Assembly (NCBI GenBank): GCA_023014335.1
Contig: JAECYW010000001.1
Location: 1,612,001 to 1,676,000, forward strand
Source: Galerina marginata
Taxonomy: Eukaryota; Basidiomycota; Agaricomycetes; Agaricales; Galerinaceae
DNA: 64,000 nucleotides
Direction: 5' to 3'
The translations under genes were made by a program, and so were the position numbers. Of the stretch, positions 12,067 to 24,181 are shown piece by piece (the stretch's first letter is position 1; every line of letters begins with the position of its first letter). The notes under the pieces are model-generated. The model was not told the origin of the DNA, did no database searches, and saw nothing but the letters and a program-made list of their open reading frames with translations.

Positions 12067-15000
12067 TCAGAATCGGAAAAGGAAAAGGAAGAAGAAAGCG
12101 TAGCTACCAGAGTTGGAGCCATGAGAAGGGTTATCATTGTCGTTTGCAAAAGTTCCAGATTTCATTTGAGCAAAAATGTTGGCAGGCGAAGTATTATTAG
12201 TAGGTTGGGTATTCAAAGGGAAAGGGGGAGGGGAAAGTCCGCCGATGCTCCCGAAATTCGATTGATTGGGCAGTGTATTGAAGCCCCCCGCATCTAGAAT
12301 TTAAAACTCAATTCAACTATCTTTCCAGCTTAACATTCCAACTTACGGTTCTGGATGGGTCCAAATCCATTGCTTCCTTGGAAGGGTGGTGTGAGATTGA
12401 AGGTGTTGAACATGCCAGTGGGTTGGGTCATAATTGGCTGTGAACTGGGGAAGCCAGTAGGTTGCTGATTCAAAAATGGCGAAGCGGCCATCGGACTTTG
12501 GAAGAGTGAAGGCGAATTGGCTGGTTTGGTAGGTATGAAGCCGTTAAAGCCAGTTTGAGTAGGTATCAAAGGCTGCAATAAACTCTGGTTTGCAGGAACA
12601 GGGGCAAAGGGACCCCGGGGAACGTTATAGGGTTGGGGAGGTGGTGATAAAGTGTGCTGATTGACAAGGTGTTGGCCCATAGGAATTGGCGAAGGGCTCG
12701 CTCCAAGTCCTCCGTGATAAGTTACGGGAAGAGTCATGTTCTGGGGGGCTGGCGAAGGATTCTGTGCCTGAGACGGTGTCGAATTTTGACGAAGAGCACT
12801 TAGCCTGGCAAGCTGATCAAATATATCTGACTCAGTCTTCGCAAGGGTAGGCGTGCCCTGCGAGGCTGGCACCGCCGGAACTGCCGTAGGTGTCGGTTGA
12901 GGAGGTGAAGCAGCTATTGTCGGTGTTGGAGCGGGTGACTGCATTTGTGGGGCAGGTACAGGAGGTGCAGCAGGTGCCAGCAGCAGCGGGCGAGGCGGGC
13001 TTAACGGGTTTGGTGGAACTCGGTCGATTTGTCCAAGCATCGTCGTCGAAACCACTGACTGGAACGGCTGAAGTGGGACGAGCTGGCAATGAAGGCGTTT
13101 GAATAGAGGCAGGACTCTGGGTTTGGGGTGAACCAGTGCGCTGAATCTGATCAGAGGCTGAAGAAATTGCCTTTATATCGACGTTAGACAAAGGGAGGCT
13201 TTTGCTTGGTTGAGGTCGACCACGTCTAGGTTTCAACACCCCACCAGGCCCGGCGAAAAGGTTCGGAGCGCCCTTCGCAGATGAAGTTTCTTGAGCTTGT
13301 AGTTGCCTTGCCAATTCCTCGTCTCGGCGCATCTGGTCCTCGACATGGGGACTAGGTCTGAGCAAATTATCCGTCGGCTTCCGTTTTTCGATGGCCTTTT
13401 TGACTCGGATGATATCTCCCTCGCGAAGTCCCAGAGAACGCATTGTTCCTTCAGTGATGTCAGTTAGAAGGGTTTCGTCAATCTTATCCCTTTCGAACGA
13501 TGCTGCATAACGAGTACAGTCGTCCAAGTCGCAACCAGCAGAAAGGAAGAAATCGAACCAATCAATTTTCGGCGCTTTCTTTGGCGGAGTAGCTTTTTGC
13601 GGATGATTCGTAGCAACTTTCGAAAGTGCAAGGGGAATATCATCTTCTGAAACACGTAGAGCACTTGAAGGCCGCTGTTTTTTATCCAGGACCTTTTCCA
13701 CATAACGCATGTCATCCAGTGACATCTTCTCAGAGGGCACCTCAACAATTACTCCGTTGACCTTGTGCAGTCGAAGTTTCCCATTATTGAACCCCAAAAA
13801 GGCAGCTTCGACGCGGAATTGACCACTACGATCGTGCCAAATGCGGATCTTATCGGGTGGAGGGCCTGTTTGAAAGTTGAGTGTAGGAGACAACGAGATA
13901 GATTGCAGACCTACGATTGAGTTCTGAAGATGCTCTAGAAGTAGAACTCTGAGAAGACTTTGAAGGCTCTTGAGAGCGAGGAGATTGACTAGATCCATAA
14001 ACCGTGTAAGGAAACTGGCTTGCTATGGCAGGAAATGATAACTTACGCTACTGGAGGAGGAGAAAGACGGGCAGCGGCAGCGTCCTTCCTTTTCTGGCGC
14101 TCACCCTCTGCAGCAAGGGCCGCTTGTTTAGCCTTCTGTTGCGCTTCAGTCTTGCGGGCTGTTGCTGCCGCTGCCGCTGCCGCCGCCGCCTTCTCCCGCT
14201 CGTCTTCTTCTTGCTGTAAGCGCTCAGCTTCTCGCTGCTTGGCTAATTCCTGTGCCACCCTGTCTTCGGCCCCTCGGTCCACAGCTATCTCGTCGGTATG
14301 CTTGCTCCCACTATCATCGACCGCCTAATTCAGAGGGTATGAGCAGCTTCTCTATCTGACAGAGGATTGCCAATTACCTCGAGATATGATGCCGGAACAA
14401 CCCCCTCCACTCCTTTCCCATTCCGACACTTCCACCATTCGTCCCCATCCTTTTCAAGTACAGTCAGATGCTCGCCTTCAGTGACTGAAAGTTCATCCTC
14501 GCCATCGGCAGTGAAGTCGTAGAGAGCAAGAGCGACAGGACCTCCATTTGATTTGGGTGCACCATATGGCTCCTCGACTTCTGTTTTGTCCTCCTCTTCT
14601 TCTACCTCCTCCTCCTCTTCTTCCTCCTCCTCATCATCCGGAGGCGGTATAATGACAGGAGATGCCGGAGAAAAATGGACAGAAGCTTTCTTCGATTCAC
14701 GAACCGTTGCGTCCAAAGGAGGAGGGTTTGTGGGTGAGGATTGTTCAGGCTCAATTGTACTCATAGCCTTCGATGCATTAAGTTTCGCAACTATGCTATC
14801 CGCATTGTCTTTCGAACCAGCGTGAAAATGAAGGCTGGTAGGGTTGGGGCCACCGATATCAATACGGATATGCTTGGACTTTTCAGCGGACACTGAAGTG
14901 ACGTCCTTCGTTTGCCATTTCTGAACTGGCGTCTTTGCCGAAGTTGAGCTAGACGTGTCTAAAAGAACGCAGATAAACCTACCTTGTCAGCCTCACTTGC

Positions 15001-15761
15001 AAAGAAAACGGCGCCGTTTCCAATTCCAAGAGTTCCCTTTTTCTTCTTTCCCTTCTTGTCGATCTCGGAAAGGGACCATGTCTGGATATCATCCGCAGTA
15101 ACTTTGGCGGACGCAACTCTGTCAGCGGGGTCAACATATGAGCTGACAGGGGGGGGAGGCTGAAGAAGTGTCAGCAAAAGCACAAGTAGAGGTTATAAAA
15201 CTAACAGAATCTGGGACAATTATTCTGGAGGAAGTCGACGGAACAGGAGGTTCCTCTTCATTAACAGCTTCGACGTAGTTTCCTGGGACATAGCCCGCCT
15301 TCCCTTCCTCCTTTGAATTCTGAACCAAGATCCAGTCCTCCTCTGTTTCGAAAACTAGCAAAACGTCATCCTCATGGAGGGAAAGTTCACCAGGTGCGCT
15401 AGCTTCGTAGTCGTACAGCGCTTTCACAACCGAGGTGTGCTCTGCCTACCCCGGATATGAACATGAGGCGCATGGCAAGGGATGTCAAGACCGACCTGTT
15501 CAACATATGCTGCAGGAACCAACCCAACAGGGCTGTCTGTATCTTGAGAACCGGCTTTGATCTTGACTTTCCACCACCTACATCATATGAAATGAGCGAC
15601 AACGTACGCAGCAGGTGGGGGGTGCCTTACTCGTCGTCTACTCTTTCGACCAGGAGCAAAAGCTGACCTTCCTTGACAGCGATCTCGTCTTCCGACTGAG
15701 GTTCATAGTCGTATGAAGCCTTGAGAATAGCGAGATAATGCTCTGGTTCGTCTGTGGCCAT
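12067..15761 (-). CDS. SLA1: SLA1-type endocytic actin-cytoskeleton adaptor
   Basis: Clathrin-mediated endocytosis coat protein linking cargo (NPFxD signals) to Arp2/3 regulation. From the ATG at 15761 the order is: two SH3 domains (MATDEPEHYLAILKASYDYE, then VVKALYDYEASAPGELSL); a charged segment with KGKKKKGTLGIGNGAVFFA (about 15000); a Glu-rich run (about 14590-14640); a third SH3 (ALYDFTADGEDELSV...WWKCRNGKG); an Ala/Glu/Lys coiled coil (14050-14280); SHD1 (KIRIWHDRSGQFRVEAAFLG, about 13850); a SAM-like SHD2 (WFDFFLSAGCDLDDC, about 13550); and a Pro/Gln/Thr-rich tail with TGF/TGM repeats. A last exon beyond the intron at about 12293-12351 ends ANIFAQMKSGTFANDND and stops at 12067. Near 12975 the frame shifts from SPAAA to APAAPPVP; this could be an intron with a weak GTTAAG donor or a one-base insertion. 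The C-terminal splice is the least certain part. Confidence 0.9.
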
Positions 15762-15859
15762 AGTTGGAATGTGAGGAAAGTGCAGGACTCGGCAGATGTC
15801 ACAGCCGTGTGATCAGATTTGGGTCAACTCGTTATCTTCACCTCTACCGATCGACCACC
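15762..15859. promoter_or_regulatory. divergent promoter between SLA1 and eRF3
   Basis: Only 98 bp separate the start codons of the two head-to-head genes, so both core promoters and both 5' UTRs must overlap or lie within the opposite gene. No TATA box is evident. That it is a shared bidirectional promoter is inferred from spacing alone. Confidence 0.5.
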
Positions 15860-17853
15860 ATGAGCAAGCTGAACCCTGGCGCCTTTTCGTTCGTTCCCGG
15901 AAATCGTTTCGCCAGTCCCCAGCTGCCTGCCGAGCCTCTGCCACCCCCGATCGAAAGACCAGAACAAACGGAAGCCCCTCGTCCTCCTCCCACAATTTCT
16001 CTCAACATCGGCGGAACATCAACACCCCCGGTACCCCCGCCACAAGCCCCCGTTCTATCTGAACTACCTCTGGCTGCATCTCAGCCGGAAACGAAGCCCC
16101 AAAAGCCCACCAAAGCAGGCACATCTGCTCCGTCCAAAACTTTTACAACCGAAAAAGCAAAGACGGACACGAATGCTATTGCCCAAGAAGTCAGGGCTGC
16201 TGCTGATCAACAGGTCCTCGAAGATCTATTTGGAAATCGTTCGTGTTCTCTGGAATTGTGTTCTTGGCTTTTCTGACTTGTATTTCAGTCAAAGAACATT
16301 TGAATATAGTCTTCATCGGTCATGTCGATGCTGGGAAGAGCACGATGGGCGGTAATCTCCTCTTTTTAACCGGCATGGTTGACAAACGTACTATGGAAAA
16401 ATACGAACGGGAGGCAAAGGAAGCAGGACGAGAGTCATGGTATTTAAGTTGGGCCTTGGATTCAACACCTCAAGAAAGATTGAAGGGAAAAACTGTCGAG
16501 GTCGGGCGCGCCTTTTTCGAGACTGATCAACGACGTTACACCATCCTGGACGCTCCCGGACACAAAACATTTGTCCCTTCTATGATAGCAGGCGCGGCCC
16601 AAGCAGATGTCGCCATTTTAGTTATCTCGGCTCGCAAGGGCGAATTCGAGACTGGCTTCGAAAGGGGTGGACAAACTCGTGAACATATCATGTTGGTCAA
16701 GACTGCGGGCGTTTCAAAGGTTATCGTCGTAATCAATAAGATGGACGACTCTACCGTGCAATGGGAACAGGCCCGATACGATGAAATCAAGGATAAATTG
16801 ACACCTTTTATCAAATCTGCAGGTTTTAACCCAAAGACCGACGTGACTTTTATTCCCGTTTCTGCGTATACAGGGGTTAATCTCAAAGATAGGATACCGA
16901 AGTCAGTGTGTACATGGTGGGAGTAAGTGGGTTATTGCTCTTCTCGTTCCTATGAAGAGTAACTTCAATTGCCTGCAGCGGACCGTCGTTTTTGGAACAT
17001 CTTGACCATATGCCAATGGTAGATCGCAAGATCAATGCCCCTTTGATGATGCCGATATCCGAGAAGTACAAAGATATGGGCACCGTCATCGTAGGAAAGA
17101 TTGAGTCTGGCCACCTTCGAAAAGGCGACAGTTTAATTCTAATGCCCAATAAAGTCCCTGTGGAAGTGGCCTCGATATACACTGAAATGGAGGAGGAAGT
17201 CGATCGTGCTCTATGCGGTGACAATGTCAGGATCAGAATACGCGGTATCGAAGATGAGGACATCAGCCCTGGCTTCGTCCTGTCTAGTCCACAGAAACCT
17301 ATTCATGCCGTTCGCCAATTCGAAGCGCAGTTGGCCATCCTTGAACATAAAAGCATTATCTGCGCTGGATATTCCGCGGTAATGCACATTCATACTCTCG
17401 CGGAAGAGATTACATTGCCGGTGAGACCTTCTTTCAATGTCAACACAACGATCCTCGACTAATGTACCCCATCTAGGCTCTCTTGCACTACTTCGACAAA
17501 GCCACTGGCAAAAAGTCAAGAAAACCTCCACAATTTGCCAAAAAGGGCCAAAAGATTGTAGCGCTCGTCGAGGCTACAGCACCGGTCTGTGTTGAGCGGT
17601 TTGTAGATTATCCTCAGTTGGGCAGGTTTACTCTTAGAGATGAAGGTTAGTTCTATATTAACTTCTCACTTGAATATTGTGTAATCCAACTGTTCGTAGG
17701 CCGAACTATTGCCATCGGAAAGGTGACTGCTATTCGAGAAGTATGTGCCTCTGGATTCTAACCCTCATGCAGATCACGAAGATCATCGAGACCAGCACCA
17801 TTGACGAAGCGACCGAAGGCGTCACCAATTTATCTCTTAACAACACCAACTAA
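15860..17853 (+). CDS. SUP35: translation termination factor eRF3 (GTPase)
   Basis: Class II release factor; with eRF1 it couples GTP hydrolysis to peptide release at stop codons. The G domain shows G1 GHVDAGKST, G3 DAPGHKTF, G4 NKMD and the preceding AGAAQADVAILVISARKGEFE. Two beta-barrel domains follow, through the terminal exon ETSTIDEATEGVTNLSLNN. The N-terminal extension before the G domain is short (about 130 residues), Pro/Thr-rich, and lacks the Gln/Asn/Tyr repeats of the yeast prion domain. It opens with a PAM2-like motif, KLNPGAFSFVPG, expected to bind the MLLE domain of poly(A)-binding protein. Introns fall at about 16240-16288, 16925-16978, 17419-17476, 17645-17699 and 17741-17771. 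No frame problems. Head-to-head with SLA1. Confidence 0.95.
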
Positions 17854-18234
17854 GAGGCCTTTGACTTCTTGAGGCAACTCCACCGCTGACAAGTACGTCC
17901 AGCACAAACCGATCTGTATCGATGTTGCGCGACTGCTTACGTTGCTGTGAATCCACGGTAATGACGAACTGGTAATAGATAGATAGATCAAAAAAAGCCA
18001 AGACTGCTATGAGATAACTAGTCAATGCATGTAAATACCGTAAAAGGAAATATATGACGACAACGGCTGACATATTCGTGAATCGTGATTATGTCATCTG
18101 CGGTCCGGCTCAAGTTGCTCAACAAAGATTGCAGCTGCGAAAAATCGACCTTCCATCCATCTGCTTGGACATGAATCCAATTTCAAGAATGCAAAGCCGT
18201 TTCTTTACACCCTAAACTGCTCAAACGAAACAGG
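17854..18234. other. intergenic: eRF3 3' UTR and RTP1 promoter
   Basis: AT-rich, with a short gat(aga) run near 17975. I see no gene, hairpin terminator or repeat of note; it separates two genes on the same strand. Confidence 0.4.
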
Positions 18235-21200
18235 ATGCAGTCTGGTTCATCATTGGAAGAACTTGCCGCTGCACTGGCAGATGGTGATGTTCTGCTTGGA
18301 ACTTCTTCCTCATCCCATACAACGAATTCTATGCAAACATTACTCAAGAACCGATTATTGGCTTACTACGACCGACTTTCTCGAATCCAATCAACAGACG
18401 GCGTAGCCGATGTATCGACCATAGAAGATCTTCATCTCTTGACCGCCAGAGAGTCTGTCTCCGTATTGGAAAGAGTTCAGCGCATCCTCAGCACCGAAGA
18501 GCATGAAAGGCATCCTGGAAACGAAGCAAATCCCATACAGGCACCTTACATTGGCACACGGGATTTAGCTCAGCTGCGGACGTTGCTCTCTCTTGCCTTC
18601 AAATGGGGTTCCCAGTTGCTGTTTACTCGAATCAGTCGGCCGTGGCTATCACTAACAGTGAACAGAGGCGTTCCGAAAACTATTGACTTAACGCCAGACT
18701 CAAATGATTACCAGCTCCTTACCAACATGCTTAGATCTCTGTTTGCTCTGGTTTTCCCTGGAGGGCCAGAAGGACCGATTTCGCAGACTTTGATCACCAC
18801 CTCAGTCCTAGCACGTCATGTTCCTGACCTGTTACTTCCAGCCATTGCCCTTGGATGGCTTCCAGAGGCTTTTTCATCTGGCTCAATAATTCCCCTACCT
18901 GAAGCCAGGCCCCTAGTGACCCGAATATTAAGATTGTGAGCCACGATTTCGATGTCAACCTTTTGGAAATTCACAGATATACCAAGTTTGTCTCCTGCTC
19001 AAGCAATAGTGTCGCTCGGGGGTATTGTATCTTCAACATCACCTCCGCCACCATTACATGTTCGCAAAACATGCACTGTTCTTCTGAGCCAGCAACTCCT
19101 ACGGCCAGAAGGTGTGCAAGGACTCTACGAGGCTACGTTCTCTGCCGACGAAACAATGGGTGATGATGTCAAGATCGAAAAGCTGGAGCAAGTTGCAAGA
19201 ATACTAAATACTCCTCCTGCAAATATGAACGCGCAAGTGAGTAGCCCCTTACTCATTATTATTGCCAATTATATGTGATTTTGACAAGGAATACTATCGA
19301 CTTATCTTCCCGCGGGTTCTTAAATCGCTCACATCCCATTTTGTTACTCACAGAAGAGCTGCAGCGTACACGTTTTACCGGGCGGTTGTTCCACAGAAGG
19401 CTAGTCTCCATCAACCCCGCGCTTCTGTTGTTCTCGAGATATTGCATAGCCCTTTCATTGACCGACAGCACACCGAGAACCAACAAATATCACGACAGCC
19501 CGTCATTTGGCCTCGTGAGGCTTTGTTGTCTTTGACTAATCTGGTTTCAAATACAGAGCCTTCACCGTTGTTCATCTCCAAGATTCTATCGCCGATTATT
19601 TCATCGCTCTATCTGTTGTCTTATGATTTGGAGCAGATCAAAACCGTAGACCCAAGCCTAAAAGAGTCGATAATCAGTCTCTTGATAGCATGGGGGAAAA
19701 TTGTCGACCAAACTGACGGAACCAAGATCTTGTGGTCCATTATTAGGAACGGGAAAGACGGTCAATGGAAACTCAATCTTGAGGGGCAGTTTTGGAAGAT
19801 TAAAAAGTAAGGATTTTCCAGCGTCACCAGGCTGAAACTAACTCGAGCAGTTCAGACGAATCTTCCCAATCCTCTCTTTTATTTCCAGGGGATGTGCTGC
19901 AAACCGAGGACGACTTTGATGCCGATCTGAATCTATTTAATCTGTATCCAGATCCAGCTCACTTCGTGAAGTTATTGAAGCTCTTTGACCGTGGAGATAT
20001 CGCGTCTGCCCTATTCCTGCGGCTTTTGGAGAATTATCGCGACATGAAAGGCCGGCCAGGTGAAGATTCCATGAGGTCAGAATATCCTATTGGTCTTCCG
20101 GATTGTAGGTATTGAAATCACTGAATGGGTTTCAAAGGATATTGCACGAACTTCAGATTATTATGCTGATGCAGAACCGCCTATCCGAGGGGACGAATTC
20201 AAATATTCTCCGCAAGCCTGATCAGCTGCTTTCGTTCATTTTTCATGTCCTTGACTCTGCAAGCATCACGGTGCAAGGGGACCAGGCCTCCTCTCTCAGC
20301 AATGCCAACATCCAAATACCTTCTCGTCCAAGTATTGAAAACGAAGATATGTTTGAAGAAGGCGATAGCGATGATGAAGCTCCTGACTCGGAGGTCATTG
20401 GCCCAGACGACGAATTGGTTGAAACTGCCATCACACTCCTGCTTTCGATCCTTGAAGGTATTTCAACCATAAGTCACCATTTACCATTCATTGACCCATT
20501 CGCAGCGGACGAAACCCTTTCAGTTCGATCACATCCCATTCTCAATGACATCTTCTCCAACCTGGAACCGTTGGCGCTCAAGAGCTCGTCGTCGGCCTTA
20601 CGCCCTTTAGCACGAGAAGCGAGACTGGTTGTTACTGCTCGATTGGCGCACGCTGCGGGTGCCACTAGACCCAGGCAGAACACAAAAGGAGAAGAAAGCG
20701 AACAAGAAATCTACCAACGGGCTCTAAAGCTGTTGCAGGATCCTATCCTACCTGTCCGGGGTCATGGACTTCTTTTGTTGCGACAGCTCGTTGGACCGGC
20801 GTTCTCCAAGGACAGTCATAATAAAGCGCTTCTACCATCTATTCTCTCGATTTTTCTTCAATCCGTGCAAGACGAAGACTCCTACATCTTTTTGAATGCG
20901 GTCCAGGGACTCGCCGCCTTAGTCGACAATTACGGGAAAGAGATTCTTCAAGGTCTTGTGCACGACTATGCCGATGGTTTGGAGGGGCTCGGTGCAGGCA
21001 ACTTAACGCAACATGATATTGATATCCGAACGAGAATCGGGGAAGCGCTTAGCTCTGTGATCAAACGTTGCGGAAGTGCTCTAGGGTTGTACGGTATGTG
21101 ATTGTATCGACTTCACGAATTGGTTGCGAATAAATGATTCCAGTGGATATACTCGTGCCACGCCTGTTTGCTACCGTTCGTGGATTCAATATACCAACGG

Positions 21201-21685
21201 CACTCCGCACATCTGCGCTCTCTTTACTAGCAGACTCGGTGGATACATATCATTGGGCCATGCTGCCATACATCGAAGACCTTTGCCAAGGAATGGTGGA
21301 TTTGCTACAAGTTGAAAGCCAGACTTTGCGAGAAGGCGAACTTCAACCAAAATCTTTGAAAAGCAACTCGCAAGGCGAAGAGCCTTCGCCATCAAAACCT
21401 ACACCGTCGACTATGGATTCGGACCCAACCTCGCGCAATCACAAGTTCCCGCCACTGAGACGTGCCGCACTGCACTTCTTATCTCTTCTCATCCGGGCAT
21501 CTACCAAGATCGTCTATGAGGAAACAGGGAAAGCCACAAGTCTTCTTTCTGCGACGGCTTTCCAGAGAGTCAGTTTAACACTCGGATATATCTCTTTCAG
21601 TGACGAAGACAACATTGTTCGAGTAATGGCCAGAGAAGCCAAAGAAAACTTGGAGGAACTTCAGAGAGCAGCATTCGGATTATGA
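18235..21685 (+). CDS. RTP1: RTP1/TANGO6 family HEAT-repeat protein
   Basis: Large all-helical protein of the Rtp1/TANGO6 family, which in yeast helps import RNA polymerase II into the nucleus. The conserved C-terminal blocks are clear: PVRGHGLLLLRQLV, then QDEDSYIFLNAVQGLAALVD, a segment with RIGEALSSVIKRCG, and after an intron LVPRLFATVRGFN with RTSALSLLADSVDTYHWAML. The final block is PPLRRAALHFLSLLIRAS. N-terminal exons (18235-18938, then about 18989-19235) are more divergent. Introns at about 18939-18988, 19236-19290, 19810-19850, 20080-20110 and 21095-21143 join in frame. An acidic loop (EEGDSDDEAPDSEV, about 20356) interrupts the middle. ATG at 18235 is the first Met of the open exon. 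Function is by family only. Confidence 0.87.
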
Positions 21686-21969
21686 GAGCAATTTGAATGG
21701 CGTCACAGCATACATTAAGGGCTAAAAGCCCCACTCAAAAAAATCTACTGATTTACAGCAGTTTAAATTGAATTCGATTGTCCACCCCGTATCTGTCTCA
21801 GTCGCAGATAACTTTAGCAAGACTGAGTCAATAGAAAGGTCAATATTAATATTGGTCCATCTTGTCTTGGTCACTGACACAAGAAGATCATAGCCTAAGC
21901 TCTCATCTGTGTTGACAACAAGGACCTAACCTAAGGAAGAAGGCGGCCACTGGGTGACATGTTATTAAA

Positions 21970-22565
21970 TCACGAACTTGAATTGGCAGTCTGTCCAACA
22001 ACCCAACTAATCTCATCGACACGACGTTTAAAACCACTCCATTTAGAGCTTCCAACTGAAAGGAGTAGGGACTGTCCGCTGCTGCCATCACCAAAGCAGT
22101 TCAACTTGAGAAAAGGATTGGATATGGACGAATAATAAGCCATATGAAGAGCCTTGAATATCTGGACAACACACTGAACATCCAGCTAAATCTTGAAACA
22201 AGGGAACTCACTGTTGAAATCTCTGTGTCTCGTACAACAGCATCCGACAATGGTAGGGCTATGACAATTTTTACCTTCAAAGGCGTAATGTACCCGTAAA
22301 CTGCGACGTCTTCCAAAGAGAACAAGAGTCCTAAGTAACAATCGCCGGTCTTTCCAGTAGCAGCGACTGTTCTGGATGGTTGGTCATTGACTCCTGACTT
22401 TGATGCCAAAAGCATACCTCGTTCTTCGATAACATCTAAACTTGTATGTGCGATGTAATGGTATTTGATAGCCTGCTCATCTTGCTTGATAAACGTCCTT
22501 ATAAGTATAGGTTGATTCTGAGGAGATACGAAAGCAACTGCATTCAGTTTGAGGTTGGACGGCAT
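21970..22565 (-). CDS. TCA17: TRAPP complex subunit 2-like (TRAPPC2L / Tca17)
   Basis: Small longin-fold subunit of the TRAPP tethering complex in ER-Golgi and Golgi traffic. From the ATG at 22565: MPSNLKLNAVAFVSPQNQPI, then IKYHYIAHTSLDVIEERG and CYLGLLFSLEDVAVYGY with VKIVIAL, all family hallmarks. An intron beginning at the donor after VRDTEIST leads to a second exon with ALHMAYYSSISNPFLKLN and the stop at 21970. Length (about 160 residues) is normal. The start codon lies 140 bp from that of deoxyhypusine synthase on the other strand. Confidence 0.88.
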
Positions 22566-22704
22566 GATTTTATAATGTGAGGGTTCTGTGCCAGCAATGG
22601 TGCAAAGGAAAAGCAGCTCGGTAGAGTATTCCTTTGTTTGGTGTTTGATTGGACCTATATTGATCCAAATCCGATCCATCTTGACATTTTTATCTCTTCT
22701 ATCA
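22566..22704. promoter_or_regulatory. divergent promoter between TRAPPC2L and deoxyhypusine synthase
   Basis: 139 bp between the two start codons of head-to-head genes. Pyrimidine-rich on the plus strand just before the synthase ATG. A shared promoter is inferred from spacing. Confidence 0.45.
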
Positions 22705-24074
22705 ATGACCACACCTCATGAAAGCATTCCAGGCAGCGCTGCAGCTGCCGTCTTACAGCCTTCGGAAGCTATCCCCAGCACTGCTGTTTCTGTTCAAGGA
22801 CCCGACTTCGAGAAGCAACTAAGTCTGTCTGACTTTCTTAAAAGTTATGAAAGGATTGGGTTTCAAGCCCATAGCCTCGGCAAAGCCATAAATATCGTCA
22901 ATAACATGGCAGGTTTATTCTTCACGAATCCTTTTATCATTTTTGACGGTAAACTAGCGAAAGTGGCGACTGTCAGACGAACCAATATTGAAGGACGAGT
23001 CGGACAATTATTTGGATCCTGAGGTTCGCGCCAATACTCGTTGCAATGTCTTTCTGGGATATACTTCAAATTTAATATCATCTGGATTAAGAGAAGTTAT
23101 TCTGCATCTTGTAAAACACCGACATGTGTCAGTTCTCGTCACAACCGCAGGGGGGATCGAGGAGGACTTCATCAAGTGCCTTGGTAAGACCTACTTGGCT
23201 GACTTCAACCTCGATGGGGGCGAACTGCGTAGGAAAGGATTGAACCGAATCGGGAACCTCATCGTTCCTAATGATAATTACTGCAAGTTCGAGGATTGGT
23301 TAACACCCATTCTGGATGCTATGCTCGCGGAGCAGAAGGCGAACGGGAAGGTCTGGACCCCGAGCTCTTTTATCCGAAGACTGGGCATGGAGATCAACAA
23401 CGAAGAATCCGTATATTACTGGGCATATAAAGTGAGCAAGAAAGGGAAGCTCAGATCAAAGTTACCATGAATTAAGGAACTTCAATCCAGAACGACATTC
23501 CCGTCTTTTGTCCGGCCCTCACAGATGGGTCTATTGGCGACATGATATACTTTCATTCCTTCCGATCTCCAGGTCTTATCTTGGATATTGTCGAAGACAT
23601 CCGAAAACTCAACGAGCTCTCACGCCAATCTCGGAAAGCTGGAATGATTGTTCTCGGAGGAGGAGTGTGCAAACACCAAATCGCGAATGCAATGCTCATC
23701 GTAAATCGATTTACTCCCATTGTTGTTGTAAATTTTTAAAAAGGCTGACATTTTCCTCAGCGCAATGGGGCTGATTACTCTGTGTTCATCGTAAGGCATT
23801 TTGCATTTACATTGTCGTTGACACTAACACTCTGCGTGTCACAGAATACAGGGCAGGAATTTGATGGGAGTGATTCTGGTGCTCGACCTGACGAGGCAGT
23901 CTCGTGGGGCAAGATACGTGCGGGAGCAGAGGCAATAAAGGTGTTTTTTCTGGTGGCTTTCGCTTCGTAAAATTAGGCTAATTCAACTCCTAGGTCTACG
24001 CGGATGCGACTTTAGTTTTCCCTATGCTTGTTGCGGCCACATTTGCAAAAGATGCACAGACAATGCCAGTATGA
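22705..24074 (+). CDS. DYS1: deoxyhypusine synthase
   Basis: Transfers the aminobutyl group of spermidine to one lysine of eIF5A, the first step of hypusine formation. Conserved blocks: [83 protein letters not shown], and EAVSWGKIR with the active-site Lys. The C-terminus [20 protein letters not shown] is canonical and ends at 24074. The first intron (22909-22957) must use a GC donor (GCAGGT) to join NNM to RKWRLSDEP in frame. Other introns lie at about 23430-23487, 23703-23760, 23790-23844 and 23940-23993. Complete, with no other anomalies. Confidence 0.95.
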
Positions 24075-24181
24075 AAACAGGGTCAATTTGACATGGTGCA
24101 TAATACAGTTTAAGACGGACACCTAGGTACTACTATCACATGTACATATCATTGTATCAATCGTCAGTGTATAAGGTCTAA

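Noticed and set aside
12960..13000. SLA1 frame change counted as a sure +1 insertion
   Set aside because: A 67-nt GTTAAG...TGCAG intron would also join the two frames, so this site is not used as strong evidence.
14590..14640. CCTCCTCTTC-rich stretch as a microsatellite insertion
   Set aside because: It encodes the Glu-rich linker of SLA1 on the minus strand and stays in frame.
14553..14825. Plus-strand 90-codon Ser-rich frame
   Set aside because: Antisense shadow of the SLA1 Glu-rich segment.
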